A stretch of 7,440 nt of DNA from Bacillota bacterium. Lineage in GTDB: Bacteria > Bacillota_E > Sulfobacillia > Sulfobacillales > Sulfobacillaceae. How positions within the stretch are numbered: the stretch's first letter is position 1; every line of letters starts with the position of its first letter. A program made the position numbers and the translations under genes. The stretch is taken from contig JAKAAS010000071.1 in NCBI GenBank assembly GCA_021802225.1, positions 1-7,440 on the forward strand, in the 5' to 3' direction. Shown here piece by piece: positions 1 through 5,238 of this stretch. The notes below the pieces were generated by a model. That model worked only from the letters and a program-made list of their open reading frames with translations, had not been told where the DNA came from and did not search any database.

Positions 1-57
1 CTTGACGTAATCATTAAATCCAATATTCGCGCCGTTATTCGTTGTGCTGCGTGCCAT
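1..57 (-). CDS. hsdM: Type I restriction-modification methyltransferase subunit HsdM, N-terminus only (runs off left edge)
   Basis: The ATG at 57 opens 19 codons that stay in frame to base 1. The peptide begins MARSTTNNGANIGFNDYVK. The NGAN(I/L)GF segment right after a short polar start is typical of HsdM, the N6-adenine methyltransferase subunit of type I restriction-modification systems; in that family it precedes the helical N-terminal domain that contacts HsdS. A good SD (AGGAGTG, complement of 66-72) lies about 8-10 nt before the ATG, which supports a real start. The SAM-binding and NPPF/NPPY motifs would lie outside the window, so the identification rests on the first residues only. hsdS and hsdR, if present, would be to the left. 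The gene shares strand with the protease operon at 441-1931, about 380 bp upstream of it. Confidence 0.6.
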   Translation of the reverse strand, partial: MARSTTNNGANIGFNDYVK

Positions 58-64
58 TCACGGG

Positions 65-73
65 TCACTCCTA
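65..73 (-). promoter_or_regulatory. Ribosome binding site of hsdM
   Basis: On the minus strand TAGGAGTGA precedes the ATG at 57, with 8-10 nt from the AGGAG core. It is the main evidence that this short terminal ORF is a genuine gene start. Confidence 0.6.
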
Positions 74-89
74 CCAGTTTATTACTCTC

Positions 90-121
90 AGTATACCGTC
101 TTGCAGGAGGCCACGTATCAA
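90..121 (-). promoter_or_regulatory. Candidate promoter for hsdM
   Basis: On the minus strand TTGATA (complement of 116-121, 5/6 to TTGACA) and TATACT (complement of 90-95, 5/6 to TATAAT) lie about 35-60 bp before the hsdM start. The spacer is 20 bp, longer than the usual 16-18, so this is only a candidate. It would let hsdM be transcribed independently of the protease operon. Confidence 0.28.
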
Positions 122-182
122 TCAGGGGCTGATTTTGTCAGAAAATATGCAGGGGTGGTCGCAAACCAGTATGAAGGGCGGA

Positions 183-413
183 TTAATTAGTACGTTCAGG
201 TATAATGCTGAAGGGAGAGAAAGATGGTCGATAGGTAGCTAGCAAGAGTATGGTGTCCTCTTGTGATATAAAGTCAGGCGAAGGAAGTGCCGAGATGTCC
301 ACGTCTTGTACATAGTGTAAACTTAACCGTGCCGGGTTGGTAGACATGTGGGACCACGCATCGTCCATTATCTTGTTGCTCAGAATCCTATTTGTCTGTC
401 TTAATATCCTCAC
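183..413 (-). CDS. Small hypothetical protein, uncertain
   Basis: This open frame of up to 76 codons starts at GTG 413, 27 bp downstream of the 441-1043 gene on the same strand, so it could be the third gene of the protease operon. The product has no recognisable domain, signal peptide or membrane segment. Start assignment is poor: GGAG abuts the GTG directly, and the internal ATGs at 368 and 347 lack a clear SD. The acidic stretch DVDISALPSPDF is compatible with coding sequence, but the ORF is short enough to be chance. If it is not real, 58-440 is an intergenic leader of nearly 400 bp with no other recognisable content. Confidence 0.27.
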   Translation of the reverse strand: MRILRQTNRILSNKIMDDAWSHMSTNPARLSLHYVQDVDISALPSPDFISQEDTILLLATYRPSFSPFSIIPERTN

Positions 414-440
414 TCCTATAAAAATTCTCTACGAGATACT

Positions 441-1043
441 TCATTTGTCTAATAAGTCACGTTTATAACTATAGGTAAACTCTCGTGTGACAGTAAATCC
501 ACGGGTGGAGAGTATTAGTCCCGGACCATACTGAGTTGGATCAAATTGTGCCCAATCAATTCTAAATATCTTGCGCCATTTTTTTACATCGTGATACCAC
601 AAATCACATCGTAGTGGCGATTTCTGTTTTGGTAAAATATTAGCTTGTGTAAAGCCGGCGATTACTTGCACGGCGGTTCTTCCATTAAACACAAGTGGCA
701 TAGGGACTGACATGAAGCCTTTGGGGGAGAAGCCCTCGTCTTTAGCAGCCACGGGGAGTTTATCAAAGTTTACGGAATGATGAAAAGCATATTGTTCGTT
801 TACAATGAGTTTCAATCTCAAACTACGAGGCCCAACTCCCGTATTTGTCACGGAAACAGGGACAATCAAGATATCTTGACTGCCGTATGTAGGATGCGTA
901 TCGTACTTGTGCGCTGCCATGAAATTAGGTTCGTCAAATATTAAACGACCAACGCGAAATTGTGTTAAATATAGCGTCATAGAGGAAACAAAAATTGCAG
1001 ACGCTGAGATAAGTCCTGTACCTGTGTTCTGAGGTAATTCCAT
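441..1043 (-). CDS. Membrane-anchored protein of unknown function, operon partner of the trypsin-like protease
   Basis: A 200-residue protein I do not recognise. The N-terminus has one hydrophobic segment of about 18 residues (roughly 10-28, GLISASAIFVSSMTLYL). The rest is rich in alternating hydrophobic residues, for example ILIVPVSVTNTGVGPRSLRLK, the pattern of an immunoglobulin-like or other beta-sandwich domain. This suggests an N-terminally anchored beta-rich domain, with orientation unknown. The ATG at 1043 was chosen over an in-frame TTG at 1070 because AGAGGA lies upstream of the ATG (13 nt spacing, long but usable) and the TTG has none. It begins 36 bp after the protease stop on the same strand, so the two genes are almost certainly co-transcribed. 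A functional link to the protease, as substrate, anchor or effector, is inference. Confidence 0.72.
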   Translation of the reverse strand: MELPQNTGTGLISASAIFVSSMTLYLTQFRVGRLIFDEPNFMAAHKYDTHPTYGSQDILIVPVSVTNTGVGPRSLRLKLIVNEQYAFHHSVNFDKLPVAAKDEGFSPKGFMSVPMPLVFNGRTAVQVIAGFTQANILPKQKSPLRCDLWYHDVKKWRKIFRIDWAQFDPTQYGPGLILSTRGFTVTREFTYSYKRDLLDK

Positions 1044-1079
1044 AAAGTTATGTTGTCCTCTTTCCCTCAAAAACAGTGG

Positions 1080-1931
1080 CTATTCAGTAGTAATCGACCG
1101 TGTAGTGCCATTTTTGTCTATAAGAGACTCGAAGTCTAACAATTTCGACGATCTGATAACCACGCCTAAATTGTTGGGGATTAAAGATTGAACCACCGGA
1201 CGATATGTAGAGGGCGCTTCCACTATTGCAATATCTCCCGACGCTTGGTATTGATATATGGCGTACAGAATGCCAATTAATACCAGTCGCGATCCAAGTT
1301 GGATTGTTCCACCCTTTGTAGGATAAGCACCTTGATTAAAAATAAAGACTGGCGAACCGCTGGATCCATGAAATACTGCACAATCAATGAGGAATTCTTC
1401 TTTGCCATTGTACGAGATTCCGGGATGCGTGGCGGTAATGCCCTTGCGGAACACCGGAAGATTGTTAGTTGCATCCCAGATTCCGCTCGGATACCCTACC
1501 ATGAGGACATCTTCCACTGCTAAAAACTTTTGCCATGCATCGGCACGGGGTAAAATGCCACCGTCAAGGACTTTGAAGTAAGGATTAATTCCTTTGGTTT
1601 TCAGGTAATTAAGCATGTAGCCAATTTGGATGGCCGCTAAGTCCACATGAGAATCAGGATGAGGTATCGTGAATGTTTGAATATCCCGCAGGGTATGTGA
1701 AGAATAGCTACCTAAAACAGGTTCACCGTGGGAGTCTGCAACATTAAAGTGCAGAACCACATCAGTAGCGTCCGCGAGGACATGTCTGTTGGTGATTAAT
1801 AACGGTGTCTTAATATTGGATTCGGTTGGTAACCAAAACAAAAATCCTGACCCCACGGAAATAGATGCACCAGCACCATTCAGAGAGGTTATTCTCATGG
1901 TGGAATACATTAATTGATCCACGACATCCAT
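1080..1931 (-). CDS. Trypsin-like (chymotrypsin-fold) serine protease, probably cytoplasmic
   Basis: A 283-residue protein with the full trypsin-like catalytic triad: His50 in LLITNRHVLAD, Asp97 in SHVDLAAIQI, and Ser191 in the oxyanion-hole motif HGSSGSPVF. The N-terminal motif SVGSGFLF is the usual first beta-strand and turn of S1-type bacterial peptidases. No signal peptide or membrane segment is visible, so unlike DegP/HtrA this enzyme probably acts inside the cell; there is no PDZ domain either. The start is placed at ATG 1931 because AGGTGG lies 8 nt upstream; the GTG at 1943 would add four residues (MVTV) and overlaps the SD. Such compact peptidases occur alone or beside effector or sensor proteins in defence islands. 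Here the gene is first in an operon with a membrane-anchored protein and lies on an integrase-bearing island with a type I R-M gene. Confidence 0.85.
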   Translation of the reverse strand: MDVVDQLMYSTMRITSLNGAGASISVGSGFLFWLPTESNIKTPLLITNRHVLADATDVVLHFNVADSHGEPVLGSYSSHTLRDIQTFTIPHPDSHVDLAAIQIGYMLNYLKTKGINPYFKVLDGGILPRADAWQKFLAVEDVLMVGYPSGIWDATNNLPVFRKGITATHPGISYNGKEEFLIDCAVFHGSSGSPVFIFNQGAYPTKGGTIQLGSRLVLIGILYAIYQYQASGDIAIVEAPSTYRPVVQSLIPNNLGVVIRSSKLLDFESLIDKNGTTRSITTE

Positions 1932-1987
1932 CACCGTCACCACCTGTTTTAAGTTTGCGTATTCGAAATAAAGTAAGGAGAGGGAGC

Positions 1988-2038
1988 ATGCTCTACGCTA
2001 GGCATCCCACTAGTCGGTTCCGTAGAGTGACCGTATAG
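1988..2038 (+). CDS. Possible 16-residue peptide with a strong SD
   Basis: ATG 1988 is preceded by AAGGAG at the optimal distance (7 nt), one of the best ribosome binding sites in the window, yet the frame closes after 16 codons (MLYARHPTSRFRRVTV). The peptide is basic, with four arginines. It lies in the divergent region between protease operon and integrase. It may be a leader peptide, a small functional protein, or the start of a gene broken by the TAG at 2036; the same frame stays open for another 25 codons after that stop. No homology is recognised. Existence as an expressed gene is uncertain. Confidence 0.3.
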   Translation: MLYARHPTSRFRRVTV

Positions 2039-2090
2039 ACTCCTCCATTCGGGGAGAGCCTCCAACACGATGGAGCAGTCGTCACTTCAT

Positions 2091-2096
2091 ATTATA
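2091..2096 (-). promoter_or_regulatory. Candidate -10 element for the protease operon
   Basis: A perfect TATAAT on the minus strand lies about 160 bp upstream of the protease start. No good -35 is seen 16-18 bp upstream, so the call rests on the hexamer alone. It would give a long untranslated leader containing the GAGCATGCTC palindrome (1984-1993). Confidence 0.22.
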
Positions 2097-2101
2097 GGCA
2101 T

Positions 2102-2133
2102 TTGACGAATCAGTAGGGTTTTCCTGCTAAAAT
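2102..2133 (+). promoter_or_regulatory. Candidate rightward promoter for the integrase
   Basis: TTGACG (2102-2107, 5/6) is followed by TAAAAT (2128-2133, 5/6) preceded by TGC, the extended -10 form. The spacer is 20 bp, which is long, although an extended -10 can act with a poor -35. It would start transcription about 200 nt before the integrase, through the stem-loop at 2212-2246. Confidence 0.28.
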
Positions 2134-2211
2134 ATTCATCATCTTGCAATTCGTTGTGGTTCATACCGACACAGCTGGCGCCCCATCGGTCTGTGCCTAT
2201 CTATACCGCTT

Positions 2212-2246
2212 CCCGGCTCCGTCAGTAAACCGTTGACCGAGCCGGG
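2212..2246. repeat. Strong stem-loop (inverted repeat) upstream of the integrase
   Basis: CCCGGCTC (2212-2219) pairs with GAGCCGGG (2239-2246). After one C/C mismatch, GTCA (2221-2224) pairs with TGAC (2234-2237), leaving a 9-nt loop. No T-run follows on either strand, so it is not an ordinary intrinsic terminator. Possible roles are an operator, a recombination-protein site, or an RNA structure in the integrase leader. A weaker dyad, ACCGA/TCGGT (about 2165-2190), lies just upstream. Confidence 0.6.
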
Positions 2247-2322
2247 CGGTCACAGGCCCCTATCACTCGCCCAAATATTTCTAGTGCCCCGCCGAGTTCG
2301 AAACTAGAGGAATCCGCGGATC

Positions 2323-2394
2323 ATGTGGCGAATAAATCAATATGGCACACATTCAAAATCGACGGCCCAGCGGCGGGGTCCGAATCCGTTATAG
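2323..2394 (+). CDS. Possible 23-residue leader ORF overlapping the integrase start
   Basis: The ATG at 2323 is preceded by AGAGGAA with 10 nt spacing and opens 23 codons ending at TAG 2392-2394, out of frame with the integrase and overlapping its first 53 bases. The integrase ATG itself lacks an SD, so translation could be coupled through this leader. It may equally be chance; no homology is recognised. Confidence 0.22.
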   Translation: MWRINQYGTHSKSTAQRRGPNPL

Positions 2395-3637
2395 CCGCTC
2401 ACCTGAATTCAGGGATTTACTGCGTGCGGAAGGCAAGACACCAGCAGAGATCACCCGCGACCTGAAAAAGGTGCCGCATCGCTGGCAGGCATGGCTCCAA
2501 GTATGGGATCCACGGGCCCAAAAGCGGATGACGGTGAATCGCACGTTTGACACGAAAGCTGCCGCTCAGGCGTGGCTGGATCAGGAAAGGGCCACCGCCC
2601 AAAGAGATCCCCACAGCGTTATCCACAGCTCTTCCCCAAATCTTACTTTCAACGAATTTCTGGATCAGTGGTTCGCACGCGTAATCGACCCGTCGAAACT
2701 TGCTGCCAATAGTAAGATATCCTACCGATATAGTGCCAAGCACCTGCGGGATGCGCTGGGATCTGTGCCGATCAAAGCTCTCTCCACTGACGATTTTCTG
2801 ACGCTTTACCAGCGCCTTTCTGAGGAACGCAGCCGGGATACCCTGAGACTGGTTCGGTTGACAGCAAAAAAAAGCCTGAATAGCGCTGTCGAATGGGGAT
2901 TAATCGCCACGAACCCTGCGATTAGTATTCCCCTGCCCAGCCCACAACGCAAGGAGCCACCGGCGGTACTCTCGTTATCCGAGGTGCATACCTTGATTTC
3001 GGTGATTGAGGCAGATCGCCTAAAAAACTTGTGGTTGGTGATTTTGCTCACGGGCCTGAGACGTGGAGAATCGTTGGGGTTACAGTGGAACGATATTGAC
3101 TGGGCACAGAATACTTTACGGATTCAGCGGGCCATCGTGGATCCCCACCGTGAAGTCTCATTGCCAAAAACAGCGCATGGTCAGCGGGTGTTGAGCCTGT
3201 CGCCCGCGATTGTGCGGGCGTTAAACGATCAGCGCACACGGCAGGAAACAGACCGGCGACTCTGGGCCAGTCACTGGGGAAACGATGACACTCCATTCAT
3301 TTTCACCACGCGCTACGGCCGGGTGCTCAGTCCGCGTGCCGTCCTCCGACGATTCAAGGAGTTGCTGGAGAAAGCTGGACTGTCGAAAGATCTCAAAATT
3401 CACAGCTTGCGCCACACTGTCGCGACTCATATGATCGCCAGCGGGACGCCCGTGCAGGTAGTGAGCCAGTTGCTGGGGCATGCGAATATCGGCATCACGC
3501 TCCAGCTTTATGCCCACGTTTTGCCCGGCATGGGAGCGGCCGCCATGGCCCAGTGGGAGGGGCAAGCCATGACCTCTGGTGCCAGCTCGGTGCCAGCAAA
3601 ATCTGAGGGAAAGGAAGAAAAACAGGGGGAATCCTGA
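2342..3637 (+). CDS. int: Tyrosine-family site-specific integrase of an integrative element
   Basis: A complete 431-residue phage/ICE-type integrase. It has an N-terminal arm-binding (AP2-like) region around residues 47-85, a helical core-binding domain around 100-195, and a C-terminal catalytic domain from about 205 to 400. All catalytic residues are present: Arg240 in TGLRRGE, Lys276 in LPKTAHGQR, His354-x-x-Arg357 in HSLRHT, His380 in LLGH, and nucleophile Tyr390 in LQLYAHV. Family knowledge: it cuts and rejoins attP and attB through a covalent 3'-phosphotyrosine. It ends 77 bp before a tRNA-Arg 3' fragment, its likely attachment site. ATG 2342 is the first start after an in-frame TAA at 2333 and has no close SD; AGAGGAA about 30 nt upstream instead serves an overlapping 23-codon ORF at 2323. 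No excisionase gene is recognised next to it. Confidence 0.93.
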   Translation: MAHIQNRRPSGGVRIRYSRSPEFRDLLRAEGKTPAEITRDLKKVPHRWQAWLQVWDPRAQKRMTVNRTFDTKAAAQAWLDQERATAQRDPHSVIHSSSPNLTFNEFLDQWFARVIDPSKLAANSKISYRYSAKHLRDALGSVPIKALSTDDFLTLYQRLSEERSRDTLRLVRLTAKKSLNSAVEWGLIATNPAISIPLPSPQRKEPPAVLSLSEVHTLISVIEADRLKNLWLVILLTGLRRGESLGLQWNDIDWAQNTLRIQRAIVDPHREVSLPKTAHGQRVLSLSPAIVRALNDQRTRQETDRRLWASHWGNDDTPFIFTTRYGRVLSPRAVLRRFKELLEKAGLSKDLKIHSLRHTVATHMIASGTPVQVVSQLLGHANIGITLQLYAHVLPGMGAAAMAQWEGQAMTSGASSVPAKSEGKEEKQGES

Positions 3638-3699
3638 GACACCCGATCCCCGAAACCCGCATGGGAGTAGATCACAGTAGAATGCAGAGAACCATGAAA

Positions 3700-3712
3700 C
3701 ACGGGCCCCGTG
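3700..3712. repeat. Short perfect dyad beside the attachment core
   Basis: CACGGG-C-CCCGTG, two 6-bp arms around one base, ends two bases before the tRNA anticodon-loop sequence where element-derived DNA meets tRNA-derived DNA. It may be a binding site for the integrase or an accessory protein on the element side of the att site. Confidence 0.4.
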
Positions 3713-3714
3713 AA

Positions 3715-3759
3715 CTACGAATCAAGAGGTCCCAGGTTCAAATCCCGGCGGGCGCACCA
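3715..3759 (+). pseudogene. 3' half of tRNA-Arg(ACG): attachment site of the integrative element
   Basis: The tRNA geometry is exact from the anticodon loop onward: loop CTACGAA (3715-3721, anticodon ACG), a 5-nt stem strand, a 5-nt variable loop, T-stem and T-loop with TTCAAAT (3737-3743), the 7-nt acceptor strand CGGGCGC (3749-3755), discriminator A and CCA (3757-3759). The T-stem has one A/C mismatch. The sequence before 3715 cannot form the anticodon stem, D-arm or the expected 5' acceptor strand GCGCCCG, so only the 3' half exists here. This is the pattern left when a tyrosine integrase recombines in a tRNA anticodon loop: one end keeps or regains a whole tRNA and the other holds a 3' copy. 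The intact tRNA-Arg(ACG) should sit at the other end of the element, outside the window. Confidence 0.85.
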
Positions 3760-3827
3760 AAATTTTTGAGGCAGGGCAAGGGTTTCCGGGTTTTCAGGTG
3801 TGGCGTGAAAATGCAGAAATGCGGGTT

Positions 3828-3849
3828 TTGCTAACAGATTGCTAACAGA
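3828..3849. repeat. Tandem direct repeat TTGCTAACAGA x2, putative integrase arm-type sites
   Basis: TTGCTAACAGA occurs twice head to tail (3828-3838, 3839-3849), about 70 bp beyond the tRNA fragment and just past the end of the second integrase remnant. Short direct repeats flanking att cores are the usual binding sites for the N-terminal arm-binding domain of tyrosine integrases. That assignment is inferred from position. Confidence 0.55.
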
Positions 3850-3858
3850 ATTTCCTCA

Positions 3859-3878
3859 ACAGGGGCCTACAGGGGCCG
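3859..3878. repeat. Tandem direct repeat ACAGGGGCC(T/G) x2
   Basis: A 10-bp unit occurs twice without a gap (3859-3868, 3869-3878), differing only in the last base. It overlaps the end of the second integrase remnant and lies ten bases from the TTGCTAACAGA pair. It may be a second class of protein-binding site in the att region. Confidence 0.5.
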
Positions 3879-4118
3879 ATTCGAACCCAAAGATCGCGGC
3901 GTATTGGTGGTACGCGGCGATTTTTTATTGTCGGCGTCCTCTATTTTTTTGCTGTGAGCATCCGTGATGGCCCGGTCAATTTCGTGAGCCGCGGCGGCCT
4001 GCATTCCGGGCACCATGTGCGAATACAGGTCTAACGTAATCCCGACGCTGCTGTGCCCCAGCCGTTCGGACACGATCTTCGGGTGCACGCCTTGCTGCAA
4101 GAGCAAGGTCGCATGCGT
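3867..4118 (-). pseudogene. C-terminal remnant of a second tyrosine integrase
   Basis: Read leftward, this frame encodes the end of a phage-type integrase: THATLLLQQGVHPKIVSERL, then GHSSVGITLDLYSHMVPGMQ, then an Ala-rich and charged tail. The catalytic LGH histidine and the tyrosine in LDLYSHM are present. The match stops abruptly where HxLRHT should be (about 4118): upstream codons do not continue the family and meet a TAA after about 17 codons. Arg-I, Lys and the HxxR motif are therefore missing and the protein cannot be active. About 80 of the usual 380-430 residues remain. It points at the tRNA-Arg fragment from the side opposite the intact integrase, the classical arrangement for an element inserted at a tRNA 3' end. 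Confidence 0.82.
3893..3926 (+). terminator. Rho-independent terminator
   Basis: ATCGCGGCGTA (3893-3903) pairs with TACGCGGCGAT (3911-3921) with one G/G mismatch and a 7-nt loop, followed by six T (3921-3926). On the + strand this is a typical intrinsic terminator, about 130 bp beyond the tRNA-Arg 3' end. It could end transcription from the tRNA or the integrase. It lies within the last codons of the oppositely oriented integrase remnant. Confidence 0.65.
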
Positions 4119-4574
4119 CGTTTGGATTTTTTGCGCGACGTATTCGCCATTCAGTCCTTAGCGGCCATGGTCGAGTCGGGGCTTTAATCAGGATGACCAA
4201 AGAGGCCATCAAGAAAATATTGGATCAGCGCCATGCGAGAATCACGGGGGAAACCCCAGCGCCGTTGTGAAGGACGCCTCGCTTGTCTAGGATGCGGCCC
4301 ACCGTTAACGGCCTGACCCTACGGCGGCAGACTGTCGTGGAACCCCGTTCAGAAAGCGAACAATAAGTGGAAAACGAACCGGAGTAAGTTTCTGTAACGG
4401 TTAGAACTGTACTATGCGCTGCCGATTCTTTCGGAATATCTTGGCCATCAGCCTCTGGAGGCTACTGATCACTACGTCAGAATGGTGGCCGATCTCTATC
4501 CTTCGCTCCTCGCGCAAGTGAACAATCTCTGCGCCAGCGTGTTTCCGGAGGTGCGCGATGAAGCGACCGACTGA
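4119..4574 (+). pseudogene. Split C-terminal remnant of the first gene of a tandem tyrosine-recombinase operon
   Basis: Two pieces in one orientation join into a tyrosine recombinase C-terminus. Piece one (4119-4184) reads FLRDVFAIQSLAAMVESGL, matching the helix after the HxxR motif, with the usual RHT degraded to RDV. Piece two (4398-4574) reads ELYYALPILSEYLGHQPLEA, then TDHYVRMVADLYP, ending FPEVRDEATD. It contains the LGH histidine and the HYVRM tyrosine. Together they match the family pattern FAV..L..M...G.DLYYALP, so 4185-4397 looks like an interruption. The stop at 4572 overlaps the next gene's start by 17 nt, as in tandem recombinase operons (recombinase-in-trio type). The N-terminal three quarters are missing; the piece abuts the second integrase remnant at about 4119. 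Confidence 0.72.
4185..4397. other. About 215 bp of unrecognised DNA interrupting the recombinase remnant
   Basis: This segment separates two collinear parts of one recombinase C-terminus. It contains a rightward frame starting MTKEAIKKILDQRHARITGE and ending at TGA 4267-4269 (25 codons from the ATG at 4192). It is lysine/arginine-rich and helical in look, but I do not recognise it. No clear terminal inverted repeats or target duplication are visible beyond a shared CGG at the joints, and it lacks group II intron boundary sequences. It may be a mobile element remnant or scrambled DNA. Confidence 0.45.
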
Positions 4575-5238
4575 CTTTTCGAAGGATCTGACCGCGTTTC
4601 TCACGGGATACCTCCCAGGGGAACGGGGGGCGCGTCCGCATACTATCGCGTCCTACCGCGATACCTTCATTCTCTTCCTGGTCTTTGCGAAAGAGCGCAA
4701 GGATATGGACACCGAACGGTTGACCCTGGCCCAGATCAGGAAAGATCTTGTGGTGGAAGTTCTCGGGTGGATGGAGATCGCCCGGCACAGCAGCGCCGGG
4801 ACCCGCAACGTGCGTCTCGCCGCGTTGCACTCATTTGTTCGCTATCTGCAATATCAACACCCAAAACGCCTCGCCGAATGGCAACGGATCCTCAGCATTC
4901 TCGTCAAGCGCACGGAGAAATCCGTCATCAGTTATCTGTCCGTCGAGGGGATCCGGTTGTTATTGGAAGGGCCGGATCCATCCACCCGCAACGGGCGGCG
5001 CGATTTGGCGCTACTCTCACTGATGTACGACAGCGGCGCGCGTGTGCAGGAGATGATTGACCTCACACCCTCCATGGTGCGGCTCGACCCGCCCGGTACG
5101 GTCAAACTGATTGGCAAAGGCCAGAAGGCGCGGACGGTGCCGCTACTGGAGCCGCAAGTCAAGTTCTTGCGGATGTACATGATGGAACACCACTTGCTGG
5201 AGACCTATGCCAATCGCTATCCGTTATTTAGGGCGTGA
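4558..5238 (+). pseudogene. Second gene of the tandem tyrosine-recombinase operon, truncated at the C-terminus
   Basis: A 226-codon frame whose first 223 residues match the middle member of tandem tyrosine-recombinase clusters found in Firmicutes. The SAM-like core-binding domain (about 5-115) includes HTIASYRDTF and GTRNVRLAALHSF. It is followed by the first part of the catalytic domain with Arg162 (YDSGARVQEMIDL) and Lys187 (LIGKGQKARTVPL). The family should continue after NRYPLF for about 100 residues carrying HxxR, LGH and the nucleophile Tyr. Here it breaks into RA-stop (5236-5238). Without those residues it cannot catalyse strand exchange. The start is secure: GGAGGTG lies 4 nt before ATG 4558, and the start overlaps the previous gene's stop, showing translational coupling in the ancestral operon. 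The expected third recombinase is absent. Confidence 0.82.

Noticed and set aside
42..242. Rightward 66-codon ORF at the left end
   Set aside because: It overlaps the better-supported hsdM start and RBS on the other strand, has no SD, and shows no recognisable motif.
2212..2246. Intrinsic terminator
   Set aside because: Strong stem but no T-run on either strand.
2417..2743. Leftward 108-codon ORF within the integrase
   Set aside because: It is the antisense frame of a well-supported integrase with all catalytic motifs; no independent evidence.
3683..3759. A complete tRNA gene
   Set aside because: No 5' acceptor strand, D-arm or pairing 5' anticodon stem precedes 3715; only the 3' half is present.
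3828..3878. CRISPR-like repeats
   Set aside because: Only two copies of each 10-11 bp unit with no spacers; better explained as binding sites.
3876..3892. A second tRNA T-arm on the minus strand (GGTTCGAATC)
   Set aside because: The flanking bases do not form a 5-bp T-stem and no acceptor end follows; it reads as the last codons of the integrase remnant.
4185..4397. Group II intron in the recombinase
   Set aside because: No GTGYG-type 5' end, no recognisable domain V hairpin, and far too short.
4477..4830. Leftward 117-codon ORF over the recombinase genes
   Set aside because: Antisense shadow of the recombinase frame, which has clear family motifs and an SD.
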